A stretch of 64,000 nucleotides of DNA. Source: Peribolospora baueri. Lineage: Eukaryota; Basidiomycota; Peribolosporomycetes; Peribolosporales; Peribolosporaceae. The stretch's first letter is position 1. Every line of letters starts with the position of its first letter. The stretch covers positions 1 through 64,000 of the forward strand of contig JAMDHS010000038.1 of NCBI GenBank assembly GCA_029717555.1, written 5' to 3'. Of the stretch, positions 1 to 11,582 are shown one piece after another. Made by a program: the position numbers and the translations under genes. Below the pieces are notes generated by a model. That model saw only the letters and a program-made list of their open reading frames with translations. It was not told the origin of the DNA and did not search any database.

Positions 1-2167
1 TTTTTTCTTTTTTGCTTGCCGTTCATGCATTCGTTAGCGGGAGCGGACGGTGTGTCGTGTCTTGCTAGAGCCCGTCTGTCGTCGGCTCTTGTGCGCGCCA
101 AGACTACTGACTGGCCCGACGGCGCGCAAGCGCAGGCCATCCATCATCTATCTATCTCATCATCTGTCGCTGTGGGCAGACGACCAATTTGGCGCAGTCC
201 AGTTCCACGTTGCACCACCGACCGGGAGACACGAGCGGGAGACAGACAACTGTGCGCAATGCCGTCATCGTCTGTCGTTTGCGCTACCTACAGCAAATGG
301 CGAGAGATGGAGAGCGAGGCCAGGTTGGCGAGGAGGATGATTGCGTGGCGAGCGGGCAGAGCGATGGATGGAGAATCTGACCGAGCCGAGCCAAGCCAAG
401 GAGCACACCAACACTTCCTCTTCCCACCATGTGCATCGTCTTCGGCTAGCCCGTCTGCCCGTCAGTAAAAGCGTGCAGCGGTCAGCGCAAAATATAAATA
501 CTTACATACTTTTTTCTTTTTCTTTTAAAAAAAACAGCGGAGTTATCTAATAAATAGTCCAACCGTTTGCCATAATGATTTGAATACCTAGTCTGTACGC
601 TTTTACACAGTAGTTTCCATGCTGTAATTTAGCGCCCGGCCAAGCCCAAGCCCCAGCTGAGCCGGGCCCCAGCTGGGCGAGGATTGGCTCCGCTCCGCTC
701 GCGTACGCAATTACGCCTCGTTGTGTCTCGCTGGCGTCGGATGGGGAGCTGTTGTTCCGCACCCCCGGACTGACGCACGGACCAAGTGTCGCCTTGTTAC
801 CCACTCACAGGCTCAGGAGTGGACGGTAGAGGAGAGAAGACGAGGCGATACAAGAACGGCGATCTTGGCCAGGCTCGGGAGGTGGTATACTCGCTCGCCT
901 TCTTCTCTCGCACCACCGTCGCGACGAGCCAAGGCAGCCTGCGCTGGCCGCTGCGCTCTCTTCTCATCGTCTCTTTTCTTCTCTTCCCGGCTCGGCTCGC
1001 TTTCCTTCTTCGTCTCAACTAGAATTTCCCCTTCTTTCGTTTCTCTACTCGCTCGCTCCCCTCGCCAAGTTCTCGTCCGACTCCGAGTTGCCCTCTCGCT
1101 CGCACGCACGTCTTACGCTGCCCCGGCTATCCTCACCCCGGTCCCACCTCTCGCTCTCGGGTGACAGATTGCCTCGGCAGTTTTCCCGAGAGAAGCAGCC
1201 TTTTCCGATCCTTCCTTCTTTCCTTCCTTCCTGCGCCGAGAAATTCTCCACGCAGCAATCGTCTGCGCCGCGCCCGTCGCAGTCGCCCGCACCCCGCTCC
1301 CCGTCCCCGTCTCCCCGTCTCCGAGTGCTCTGGTTAGTGCTGGACCTCGCCCTCGCCCTCGCAGCTCATGGCCCGCTCGTCACCGCCCTTGCTGTTTACT
1401 CCGCCAAGGCGAGCACAAGGCGAACGACGGACGCGTACGGGACGTGGCGACCACCGACGGACCACCGCCTTGGCCTCCGCACTCGGCCGGCCATTTACGG
1501 TGGTCACCGCAGCTGCGCTTGACCGATCCCGCGCTTCTTCATCATTTGCCTTGCCGCCCTCGACTTTGCTCTTGCTTAGCAGGTGGGTCCTTTTGCTCAC
1601 TCGCTCGACCGTGCGTCGTGTCATCTGTTGCCGCGACGACGACGACGACGACGACGGCGAGGCGACCTGGCTCGAGGGAGCAGATGGACGCCGCGGATGC
1701 ACATCGATCGCATCGAGCACGAGCACGAGCAGCAGGAATCATTCTCGCGCCCGTCTCCGGTTCTCTTCGGCCTCTCATCAACGATGTAGTCCATTGGGCC
1801 CGCTCTGCCCGCTCTGGGCGTACCTGCCCTGGCGTCCCGTCGATGCTTGGCCGCCGGAAATATACTGCGCCCGGCCCGCTCATCACGCGGCGACGCAGCC
1901 ATTGATACGATCCACAGACCTCCGTCCTGCGTGGTCTGTGCGGGCACCCCGCACCGCGCACCCGCACCGGGCCGATCGGTGGGTGGCAAGGCAAGGGAAG
2001 CAAAACCAGTTAACCTCGTGCGCACTCACGCTTGGCTCGCATCGCAATATTGGCGGACATCGCTGCGCTGCTGCTCGCGGGAACCATGTAGAGGGCGATG
2101 GCGACTGGTATGCCGTCGTCGGTCGCTCTTGATAAACCTGCGACGAGGTCTTTTTGGCCAAATCATT

Positions 2168-2200
<33 letters not shown>

Positions 2201-2310
2201 GTCGTCTACTTCGTCCCTTGGCGCTGACCGACTCCTCTCTTTGATTTCATTTTCCCTCCTCTTCTCCTCCACCGCCCAGGCCGGGCCCCGTCTTAGCCGC
2301 TCGCGCTCGC
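1..2310. promoter_or_regulatory. Non-coding upstream region of the first membrane-protein gene
   Basis: No convincing coding sequence is visible here. The stretch is pyrimidine-rich on the + strand between about 900 and 1350 (TTCTTC, CTCGCTCG and CCGTCTCC runs), as is common in basidiomycete promoters and 5' leaders. It carries trinucleotide runs of GAC/GTC at about 1635-1660 and 2166-2195. A possible 5'-leader intron could end at the CCAG just before 2280, but nothing in the protein sequence confirms it. The open frames over this interval are arginine/serine-rich GC shadows that overlap one another on both strands. Confidence 0.5.
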
Positions 2311-5300
2311 ATGCGTGGCTCACCCTCGAGCCGCACCACCGGACCATCCCCGTCTTTCGCTCAACAACCCTCTTTCCTCCGAGCCGCCGTGAGCCAGCTT
2401 TCACCGACTGAGCGCCGCCGCGGCCGTCGATGGTATCGTGCAATATCTCCGCGCCACTCGCACGACGACGACACCACACCGTCTCTCCCGCCGTGGCTTC
2501 GTTACTCTACGACGGTCATCACCACTCCCTTCACCACCACCTCAACAGCTACCTTGTATAATCCAACGCTCCATCCGACAGCCCCGCCATCGCTCAGCGT
2601 CACCACGTTCTCCGGTCTCACCACCGAGACCGATGTCGGCATCACCTATGGCACCCTCACCCATTGTGGAAGTCACGACATTCCCCTAGGTCCCGCATGG
2701 GCTAGCTGCGCGTCGTCGGCACCTCTAGCGTCCAGCGCATCCTGCTCCTCTGCCCCCACCACCGCTCAAGCGTCGTCGCCTCCTGGAAGCCTCGGGCAAG
2801 GTCCCTTGACGATACCAATCTCCACCGCCGTCATCACGTCGACACTGTCCAATGGCTCTCTCGCCACCCTCTCCAGCACACTCTTTTCCACCTCCCTGCC
2901 CAGCGCCACCTCGGCCTCTATCGCTCCCTCCTCCACCCCGCCAACCTCTCCGCCCGCGCCCGCGGCCCAGCACGGTGCCCAACTGACGCGCGGTGACATT
3001 GCTGGGATCGCTATCGGGACAACATTCGGAGTCTTCTTCATCGCATTTTGTCTCTTCTACGCTTGGCACCGGTACGGAAGAAGCAGGCTCGGAGCCGTAA
3101 ATGTACAAGCGGGCCCGGAAGCAAGGGAGGACGGAGGAAGGCTTGATGAGTTCAACAATGTCGGCAGACACGGCGCCTGGGGAGCTGGCACGGGAGACAT
3201 GGTTCAGTATCGCCCGGGAGTTGTTGCGGGAGTCGATTACAGTGCCCTTGTCGGCGTTCCTCCGGTGTGGACGTCTTCTCATCTCACGCAGGACTCGGAG
3301 GAGGAAGAGGTGTTGGCTGACGACAGCAACGGCAGAGCCAATGGAAACGGAAACGGAAACGGAAACGGCGACGGCGGCGGCCGTAGTGGCTTTGATGGGC
3401 CACCTTCCTTACCCAGGCGGTATCGCATGCGATCGTCGTCGGGTTTGGCTCTTCCCCTTCCCTCCCCGTCCGCCTCTGTCAGCTACCTCGACGACCCTTC
3501 CTCCTCTCGTACTTCTCCTTCCGCCTCTTCCTGGAGCAGTAGCATTCTCCAAGACGTAGGCATACTCACTAGTTTACCAGTCGGCACCGACACATCTAGC
3601 CTTTCCGCCTCCGACCTCCCGCAAGCGCGGGCCTCTACTCCGACGCTCGGTTCCGAGGAGGTCAGCGAGCGAAGAGGCAGCGACGGATCTTCACGATCCG
3701 CTCCGATGAGGCGCGGAGGGGGAGGGGCCGTCAGTGAGCAGGAAGACGTTCTCGCCGGCCGCAACTCCTGGAGTGAGAACAGCATGGCCGGAGGAGGGCT
3801 ATCGCCACCTCCAAGAAGAAGTCGCAGTCGTGCTAGCGTCACACTCCACGACTCTTCTTCTTCTTCTTCGTCTCGCGCCGACCCAGACGTCATCTTCGTC
3901 CCTTCCACCCCGCCCGGCGGCGGAAGCGGGAGCGGAAGCGGACGCGGCTCGCTCAGCTCTGACGGCATCGGGAGGGGTTCGGCTGGCCGAGGGAGCGTCT
4001 CGACGGAGGCTGGACAAAGTGGAAGCGGACGAGGAAGCGTGAGCACGGACGAGAGATGGTTGCTCGCAAGCAGTAGTCTCGGCCACACTTCCCCTGCCGT
4101 CCCTGCCGCCGTCGCCGCGCCTCCTTCTTCCCCACCGAAGAGACCGCCTACGGTGCAGCGAGAAGAGCGAGAGCGAGGAAGGAGCGAGTGGCCAACAACT
4201 CCCCCTCGAGAGCGACAGCGCAAGACTCCTTGGAGCAGAATTGCCCGTGGACGCGCCGCCGCCGCCCCTCCTTCTTCTCCGTCTCCTCCGTCTCCTCCCT
4301 CTCATCCGTCTCCTGCGTACCGGCCGTCTCCGTCTCCTTCCTCCACCGTCCCCCGACACGACGCTCCGGGCCCCTTCTCCCTGGAACCTTTCCAGACCGG
4401 TTTTGGTCAGGGCTCGCTCGATCTCTTCACGGACGCTCCTTCCCGCCGCCATCCACATGGTGTAGAGCCAGGACAGTTCTTCTCCGCTCTGTTGCATCGT
4501 CACCCTGCCCACGTGCGAGGAGGAGGGACCACTGGACGCCGACCTGGAGGTGGAGGCGAACCGTACCCTCTCCCTCCCACAGCGCAGAGGGGCGCTTCAC
4601 GCCTTCCCACTATATCCAGTCTGTCTTCTCTTGATGACGAGGACGCCTCCGCTAGGGCTCGGGCAGGAGGTCGTGCACCCATCTTCTCCACGCCGCTCGA
4701 CATCGACGACCACGAACTGGCCGGCTTCGGCGGCGGAGGTCGTGGCGGAAGCGACAGTCCGGGGCGATACCGTTTCGACGACGCCGTCAGGACGCCCACG
4801 CCCGCTCACTCTGCCGACGTGCGAACCGGCGACGGCGACGGCGACGGCAGCGCCAGTCGTCGTGCGAGCCGCGCATCCACGTCCGCTGCCTCTCAGCCCT
4901 CTCGGCTCTCTTGGCTCTCTGGCTCCGGGTCGCCGTCCGCGTCGGCGTCCCGATCGCAAACCACTCGCTCGAGGTCGGGCTCAGGCGACTCTGATGACGG
5001 GCCTGTGGATGGAGCCGTGCTCGAGCAAGAGCCAGAGGCGAGGAGGAGACCGTGGTCGATTTCGGAGGAAGATGACCCCGTCCCGGACCCGGACCCGAAC
5101 GTGGACAGGAACGGTCTGCGTTCCGACGAACGACAAGAACACAGAGACGAACCTGAACCTGTTCCCGTTCTGCCGCCCAACGTAGGCAACATGGGCTCTT
5201 TCGGACGCGCGTCGGCATCGCGCTCACAAGCAAGTGGTGGTCCGCACTATTCGGCTGACGACGATGATCGCTCAGCACCACGTGCGGCTTCTGGGCCCAC

Positions 5301-5364
5301 GGCAGGGAGCGGAGGGCGCCGGACGGGGAGACAGACGAGGGACGCTTTACCTCGGTGGAGCTAG
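2311..5364 (+). CDS. Single-pass membrane protein with Ser/Thr-rich ectodomain and long disordered cytosolic tail
   Basis: An uninterrupted 1017-codon frame; I do not recognise a named family. Residues 1-225 are Ser/Thr/Pro-rich, as in O-mannosylated fungal cell-surface ectodomains. A single hydrophobic helix lies at about 230-252 (core FGVFFIAFCLFYAW), followed by HRYGRSR as a stop-transfer signal. The remaining ~760 residues are low complexity (Ser, Pro, Arg, Gly, acidic runs) and look intrinsically disordered. There is no classical N-terminal signal peptide, so either the helix is a reverse signal anchor or the true start lies in an unseen upstream exon. The layout resembles fungal wall-sensor or polarity membrane proteins (Mid2/Skg6-like architecture), but that is analogy only. 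The ATG at 2311 is the first in frame. Confidence 0.6.
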   Translation: MRGSPSSRTTGPSPSFAQQPSFLRAAVSQLSPTERRRGRRWYRAISPRHSHDDDTTPSLPPWLRYSTTVITTPFTTTSTATLYNPTLHPTAPPSLSVTTFSGLTTETDVGITYGTLTHCGSHDIPLGPAWASCASSAPLASSASCSSAPTTAQASSPPGSLGQGPLTIPISTAVITSTLSNGSLATLSSTLFSTSLPSATSASIAPSSTPPTSPPAPAAQHGAQLTRGDIAGIAIGTTFGVFFIAFCLFYAWHRYGRSRLGAVNVQAGPEAREDGGRLDEFNNVGRHGAWGAGTGDMVQYRPGVVAGVDYSALVGVPPVWTSSHLTQDSEEEEVLADDSNGRANGNGNGNGNGDGGGRSGFDGPPSLPRRYRMRSSSGLALPLPSPSASVSYLDDPSSSRTSPSASSWSSSILQDVGILTSLPVGTDTSSLSASDLPQARASTPTLGSEEVSERRGSDGSSRSAPMRRGGGGAVSEQEDVLAGRNSWSENSMAGGGLSPPPRRSRSRASVTLHDSSSSSSSRADPDVIFVPSTPPGGGSGSGSGRGSLSSDGIGRGSAGRGSVSTEAGQSGSGRGSVSTDERWLLASSSLGHTSPAVPAAVAAPPSSPPKRPPTVQREERERGRSEWPTTPPRERQRKTPWSRIARGRAAAAPPSSPSPPSPPSHPSPAYRPSPSPSSTVPRHDAPGPFSLEPFQTGFGQGSLDLFTDAPSRRHPHGVEPGQFFSALLHRHPAHVRGGGTTGRRPGGGGEPYPLPPTAQRGASRLPTISSLSSLDDEDASARARAGGRAPIFSTPLDIDDHELAGFGGGGRGGSDSPGRYRFDDAVRTPTPAHSADVRTGDGDGDGSASRRASRASTSAASQPSRLSWLSGSGSPSASASRSQTTRSRSGSGDSDDGPVDGAVLEQEPEARRRPWSISEEDDPVPDPDPNVDRNGLRSDERQEHRDEPEPVPVLPPNVGNMGSFGRASASRSQASGGPHYSADDDDRSAPRAASGPTAGSGGRRTGRQTRDALPRWS

Positions 5365-5895
5365 CGGGGCAGCTTGGGCTCTTGAAGTGGCCAACGTCAG
5401 GAGCGGACATTTTTTTTTCCTTCCTTCCCTCTCCCTCTCCTTCATTTCGCATTTCGCACGGGCTGGCCTTGTTTCATCCATCCATTGTCCTGCAACTCAC
5501 TTTCTAGCTCTATCGTCTATCGACCCGCCGTTGGCCTCTTGACTCCTTGTCAGGACCCACAGGAGGCGGAACCCGTCCCATATTCACGATAATGCCCAAT
5601 GTCTGCAATTATTGGATCTGCTCGATAGTCAGCGTCTGGACGGACTGCTCCTTTGAATGCTCTTTGAACCAGAGGCGAAAAAGTTTGAAAAGTCGAAGGC
5701 TATTTTGATCCTCCTCTATTTATCCAGTCCTCGCGTCCAGAGGGATAAAAAGGGTAGAGGTAGCGTACAGGGCACAAACGGGCTGAGGTCGACGTGCATG
5801 GGTGCTTGCAACTGCATCGTAGGGAACAACAGGGCTTGAAGAATCGCTGGACATGTGCTATGCATGAACGTTGCGCCGGCAGGACTGCCAATCAA
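5365..5895. other. Convergent 3' intergenic region
   Basis: This lies between the stop of the first membrane-protein gene and the stop of the minus-strand aminotransferase. It is less GC-rich than the flanking coding sequence, with T-runs near 5410 and AT-rich stretches at 5680-5760, fitting two facing 3' untranslated regions. No gene or RNA is seen. Confidence 0.5.
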
Positions 5896-8418
5896 TCATT
5901 GAAGGTAAGGCTTAAGCTGCGCGGCCGAAAGCAGAGGACGAAAGGAAGACCTCCAAATCATGAGCCCGCGAACCGACTGGAAAAGTCAACACAGCAAGAG
6001 ACGGACCTTCTGCAACCTCCTTCCCGCTTCCCGGAGAGTCTCCTTGTCCTTGCAGAAGGAAAATCGGGTATAGTTGGCGCCCTGAACCGTCAGAACACCG
6101 AAGGAACGAGTCAAACGAGACGGGATTGGGCAGCGATCAGAAGATGGACGCGTAGATAAAAGAATGAGAGGCCATGGCCACCGACGGGCTGACGGTCACT
6201 CACGATCTCAACGTGTTCCGTACTGTAGAACTGGCAGCCATGATGTACAATACGACATCAGCCCTCTTGCTCGACAGGAGGCTGTATACTCCAGAGCTAT
6301 TAGCGAAGAAAGAAACGGACCGCTCACCTCGCTAGGCGGAATGGTCACCACGCCCGCCTTCTCCGCAATGAACCACGAAACGGTGAAATCTCTAGGCCTG
6401 CTCCGAACATGTTCCGGCACAACGTAATCCTCCGGAATCTTGATCCGTCGATTGTCCACAAGCACAAAGTAGGAGCCGTGTGGGATCGTGTAAGGGAGGC
6501 CGAGCTCGTCTAGGGCGGAGAGGAGGATGTCGCGCCGGGCCAGATATTCTTGGACTTGGTTAGGGAAAAAGTTTTGCGCGGCCGCTTGCTCGAAGCCGAC
6601 GGCAGCTGAGTTTTTGAAATTGCCGTTAAAGAAAAAGAGGGAGCGATCGACGTTTAGGTCCATTCAACTGCGTCTAACACCGACTAATGGTGCCCGCATG
6701 CTGGAATGCAATAGAATTAGTCTGCTCACTGGCTTCCTGCATGATCGAGTTGACAGTAAAAACGATCCTGGTTTGCGCAACGAGAGCCGGATGAACGAGC
6801 TCCTTGGGACCAATCAGCCAGCCTACGCGCCATCCGGTGGCGGCAAAAGATTCTGGACAATCAAATTTTTACCGTCAGATCAACGGTTCATGCACAAATG
6901 TACGATTATTCTCGTGCATATTATGTGGCTGTGCATCCAGCGTTGATGAGGAACAACGAACTCACTTCCAGCGCTTCCAACAGTAATCGTCCTTTCCCAC
7001 ATCCCCGGTAAATTGGCAATGCGAACATGCTCATGAGGTGGGTAAACAAGGCTTTCGTACACTTCGTCAGACATGACCAAGAGGTCGTGCTTAATCGCGA
7101 GCTCCGCGATGCGCTCGAGCTCGGAGCGAGTGAAGACCTTTCCGATCGGGTTGCTACATGGCGGGCAGTTACAGGAATCAAGGGTCAGTTTGGTCTGTTC
7201 AAGTCAGAGCTAGGCAAGGGGAGGACTAGACCCACTGCGGAGTGTTCAACAATATCATCTTCGTCTTTGGAGTAATCGCACGCTCGAGCTCGTCAAACTC
7301 GACCGTCCATTCTGAGGCCTCCGCGTTTCCGCGCGTCTTTGGTGGATGTAAAGACACGTAAACGGGGACGCTGGGGAGGAAGATAAAAAATCGGTTGGGA
7401 ACGGCAATTTGGAAGTGCTAAAAATAAAAGGAGAACCCACCCTCCATTAAAAGTAGCCTGAAGACAAAAAAGGGGAAAGGCACGCCTATTAGCACGGATG
7501 CTCCTCCGGGAGCAGCATGACCACACAGCATTCAGGTTGAACACTGACGTTACAAATGTATTGATCGAAGTAGCTCCTGGGCGCAGAGATGGGAGACACG
7601 AGCAGGACATCCTTGAGCACAGCCACGAGCCACACAATTAACTCGCAGCGACGTCGATGTGAGCTCACTCAAACAAGATGACCTCATCGCCCTCCTCAAG
7701 CCAGGCAGTCTTGAAAGCATACATGCCCTCGTTTGCGCCAGCAGTGACTAGAATTTCCGTTTCCGTATCCAGCTTCCGATCTCCGATGGCTTCCTTGAAG
7801 AGGGGCGAGTAGAACTCGGAGAGCGCTTTGCGGAGCCGAGGTCGTCCCTTGGGATGCGAGTAATGGTGAGTGTCGATGCCTTTACTTACAGCTTCATCTG
7901 CTGCCTTTCGAATGTATTCTATATAAGAAGCGATGCTTGGAATCAGTGGTGTTTCATTGCGAATGAAGCTAAGGTCGTTGGTGGGGGAAGGAGGACAAAG
8001 GCGCGGGGGGCTTACCAGCAGGCTGATATAAGAGAAGTGAGACGGAAATGAGGATGTGAAACAAGAAGAAGCGGAAACTGGTCAGATGAATGGCCCTGAC
8101 CACCTCGCCCTCGTTGGTCCGCTTTCTGCCACCAAATGCCCGAAATGCCATTGGTGGACAGTCCACTCCCCCACCGGACTTCCTCTTTTTCCGACCGCCT
8201 CAACAACGTCGCCCTCGGACGTGCGCACTCACAGCCCAATTCATAAAACCTTGACCAAGGTTGATGTTCTTGTCCGGAGGCCAGACAGTGGGATTGAACA
8301 TGCTCCAGACGTCGGCGCCCCTGTTAGCCTCTGCGTTGATGCGAGAGCTGATTTGGTGCTTGCTCTTCGCGGTGCCTGGTGCGGCGGCGGGGAGAAAGGA
8401 CGTGGAAGAGGTAGACAT
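5896..8418 (-). CDS. BNA3: Kynurenine aminotransferase / cysteine-S-conjugate beta-lyase-like PLP enzyme
   Basis: A class I/II fold-type I aminotransferase that transaminates kynurenine to kynurenate. The model has 12 exons: complement(join(5896..5916, 6007..6081, 6204..6230, 6328..6605, 6730..6852, 6966..7153, 7236..7370, 7438..7457, 7549..7576, 7669..7918, 8016..8022, 8233..8418)), 445 residues, a normal family length. Diagnostic motifs appear in order: LGQGFMNWAPAEYIRKAA near the N-terminus, HHYSHPKGRPRLR, TAGANEGMYAF, NTPHNPIGKVF, MSDEVYESLVY, the PLP-lysine motif SAGKSFAATGWRVGW (its Lys codon is split by an intron), and PHGSYFVLVD. The last exons give FSFCKDKETLREAGRRL and LKPYLQ-stop. 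The start is ATG at 8416-8418. Very small exons (7, 20, 21, 27, 28 nt) are notable; the 20-nt exon boundary is the least certain and needs a GTTCTC donor. Divergent from the palmitoyltransferase gene. Confidence 0.9.
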
Positions 8419-8715
8419 GGTGCAATTGCCAACTCGAAGGGCAAAGGAGCGGAATGGAAGGAGGCGGCAGAGGCGTGAGCGAGGAGTGACGAACATGGAG
8501 GTGGTTGTCGTCTCTAGCGCTCGTCGCCGTCGCCCGACCTTCAGGCGAACTTCGCCCCGGCATGGCGTGATCGGATCGGCCTGGGGTAGAGCGGGGGCGC
8601 CTATCGCCGCGTGTGTCCGTTGCACCGACGCACAGACCTCGTTCAGCCGTGGAGAGCAACCAGAGACGGAACAAGCCACGTCCACTGACGTCTTCTCCTT
8701 CATCCAGACGTCAAG
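8419..8715. promoter_or_regulatory. Divergent promoter between aminotransferase and palmitoyltransferase genes
   Basis: The two start codons are only 297 bases apart, facing away from each other, so this short interval must hold both promoters and 5' leaders. I see no TATA box or other site that I can name. Confidence 0.5.
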
Positions 8716-11048
8716 ATGGCATTCGGCATGTCCTACGTGGCTCGCCGCGTGCATCGCTGTTTTCGCGTTGTTGAGAAGTGGGCGGACAGGATCACCGGCG
8801 CAGCTGGGCCCATATTCGTCGCCCTCGCTTGGATCCTCATCTCACTTTGCTTCTGGGCATACTGTGAGTTTTGCTTTCCCTTGGGGGAGAGCGGAGTGGA
8901 GTTCGGCTGGAATCTCTATGGCTGGAAATCTTTGTGGCTGGAAGTCTTTGTTCAGAAGATTGAACTCCACCGCCTTGAATAATGAGGGTGTGGCATGCAA
9001 GAAACAGGCTGACCGAACATGCTTTCTTCGTCCCGCCGTGCAACAACAGTCACCGTCGTCCTCCCGAGCGCCTTTCCCCAGCCCGGCCCTCTAACGCCCG
9101 CATCTCTTCTTAACTCCCCTTCTTTCCTTTTCGCCACTCTTTGGTCCCTCTACATTGTCTACTCCATTGTCTTTCACTACATCTCCGCCATTCGTGTCCC
9201 GCCTGGAAGCCCATTGGCCGGTCTCAGGTTTCCGTCAGCAGTACCGGTCGCGAATTTGGACGCTCTAGCGAATGGCGGACACGCAGGAGCTGGAAGGGCC
9301 GTATGGAGTACAACCGGAGGAAAGACGCTTGAAGGAGACCAGGGCAACTCGCTAGAGCCCCAAACGCGAGCCGTCTCCAGCGGCATAGATGATCTTCGGG
9401 GTTCTACACTCCCCTCTTATCACCCATCCCCGGACAGCATCCGAACACCGCCCCAACCTACGCGATCATGCCGAAAGTGTCCACCGGTACCCAAAGCACT
9501 TGCTATGGCTGCTCTTCCACAAAGGATACGCCTCGCGGAAGAGCGTAGGGAAGCCGAAGATGCCCCGGAAGGAGAGGGAGATAGGGCGAGCGGTGTGAAT
9601 GTTGATGGCGTACCGGAGGAGATGGTACGGTCTCCAAAGCCGGAGAGGACGCATCATTGTTCGGTTTGTAAGGTCTGCGTGTTGAAATTCGTGAGTGTAG
9701 CATAGTACAGAGACTTCCCACGCATTGAAGGCGGGTGCTTCAGAGGTTCCTCGTCGACACGAGATACAAGCTCACCTGTCCTCACCCCATCTGTCCTTCA
9801 TTTGTTTACTCTTTCCTCAAAGGATCACCACTGCCCATGTAAGCCTCAACAAATCTTCTTAATCAACTGGCCTTTTCAAATCTTTACCTTACCGACGAAT
9901 TTTTCTATTCATATCTTTACGCACAACACAGGGCTCAACCAATGTGTCGGCCTTGGAAACGAGCGATATTTTGTTCTTTTCATGTAAGTGAGCACTTCAA
10001 CTCAAATTGGAGTGATGATCAGTTGGCCTGACGCGAACGGTGCCTTTCGTGTGACGATCCATGCCTTCCCTGTTTGGCACACAAAGGACCTACCTCTCCA
10101 TAGGTTGCGCCTTTGTTGTCTACTGGGGATGGCCCTCCTTCCTTCAATGTCTGTCTTTCGGCGACGTGAGTACCCCCTTCTCGCTTTCCATGCGCACTTC
10201 TGCGTTACTTTCGATCTTGTCGTTCACCACCACGTTCGGTTTTCCCCTTCTCTTCTATTACTTCCAGTGGCCTCACCCCTACACCCCGCGCCTGCTCGTG
10301 CTCCTCCTCTGGGTCATATCCGCAGCATTGGGCTTCGCGGTCGGCGTCATGGCCGTTTGGCAGTTCCATCTCATCATGAAAGGAGAAACGAGCGTGGAGA
10401 GCAATGATAACGGTGAGCAACTGGCTCCAACCCTGGGGGTCGAAGTCTACTGGTTTGTGGGGGCGGCAGAAGGTGGCGTCTCCTGTGCATCCTGACCCTG
10501 CCTATTTTCTTCCCCTCGTCTTCAATGTTCCGGAACGGATAGGTTACTACCGACAACTGGCGAAATCTCGGGGACAGGTGAATACCGCCGTCTTCGCCGA
10601 TCATCACTCTCCCTCCCAGCCTAACGCGTCCGAGTATTGACTTTCCAATCTCCCATTTCATTGCCACCGTCCCGCGACCGTAGACCTTCCAAAACGTGTA
10701 TGACCTCGGACGGATATGCAATCTCCAGCACTTCTTCAATGTCGGACCTGGATCTCCTTAGTGAGCTGCTGTGTCTTCTTTCCGTGTCTTCATTACCAAG
10801 ACCCATTTAAACCGAACAGCTAGTATCCCGAGCTGACTCTGTCGCGCATGACCACATCCTCGCCCCACCACTTCATCGACAGTCCCTATTACACCGTTTT
10901 ACTTCCCATCCGCATACCTCCTTACACCGACGGCTGGACTTGGGACAAGCGAGCAGGTTTGGGAGGAAGGCACGTCGGCGTGACGTGGGAGGAGGAACTG
11001 ACTGATGAGGAAGAGGCGGATGAGGGCGACGGGGAGAGGTTGGATTGA
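8716..11048 (+). CDS. DHHC-type protein S-palmitoyltransferase
   Basis: A membrane palmitoyl-CoA:protein S-acyltransferase. The model is join(8716..8863, 9050..9690, 9823..9838, 9932..9983, 10087..10165, 10268..10412, 10543..10577, 10684..10760, 10883..11048), 452 residues. Two hydrophobic helices lie near the N-terminus (around VALAWILISLCFWAY and LWSLYIVYSIVFHYI). The cysteine-rich domain follows: HHCSVCKVCVLKF, then DHHCPWLNQCVGLGNERYF, whose active-site DHHC is encoded almost entirely by a 16-nt microexon. Two more helices follow (YLSIGCAFVVYWGW and LLVLLLWVISAALGFAVGVM), then GETSVESNDN and a C-terminal PIRIPPYTDG motif typical of the fungal Pfa3-like group. The acidic tail ends in GERLD. 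Pfa3 acts on vacuolar Vac8 in yeast; assigning that substrate here is inference. The acceptor at 10882 was chosen because closer AGs give in-frame stops. Confidence 0.88.
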
Positions 11049-11582
11049 TGGAGATGCACCGGCATGCAATGCACGCTGCTTTCATCGCTTTTCTTTGCTC
11101 ACTCTGACCACCTCTCTCGTGTTCGTGTTGATCCTGATCGATGGATGGCTACCGATGTCATCAGGGAATACACTCTTTCGAAAGTGTGCAGTGTGGAGGG
11201 GTAAGAGACGAGCCTGGGTAAGCGGCTCCCTTTTACGCCGTATCCGTGTTGGCCCTATCATGAACTGTATCATGAGACTTGTCTCCTGCATTTGTGTCAC
11301 TGCGTTTGAATTTTGCTCCCGAAGGCATGGAGAAGAGTTTTGAATTGAGGCGGCGGAGGTGAGGAACGAGCAAGCGCGTAAACGAGGGCGCATAAATGCG
11401 GGTCGCCTCGTAACCCTACCGGTCGGCCCGAGTGATCGGTGAGCGCAGCCGCTCGTGGACGCTCCTGTCCCTTCCATTGTACCCAGCCCTGCCTTCTGCC
11501 TCGCCTAGCCTCGCGCCGTCGCCTCCTCCATCTTCGCCTTGTAGCTTTGGAAGGGCAAAGTTGGTGGAGAACAGAGGAGGTC
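11049..11582. promoter_or_regulatory. Intergenic region upstream of the importin gene
   Basis: This 534-base spacer follows the palmitoyltransferase stop and precedes the importin start. It should hold the 3' end of the former and the promoter of the latter (both genes are on the + strand). No other gene is supported. Confidence 0.4.

Noticed and set aside
7442-7457. A 16-nt version of the small aminotransferase exon using GTGGGT as donor
   Set aside because: It leaves the frame out of phase with VPVYVSLHPP; the 20-nt version (7438-7457) fits, though with a weaker donor.
10820-10850. Acceptors near 10819-10823 for the last palmitoyltransferase exon
   Set aside because: They place a stop in frame; the acceptor at 10882 keeps YYTVLLPIRIPPYTDG continuous with the previous exon.
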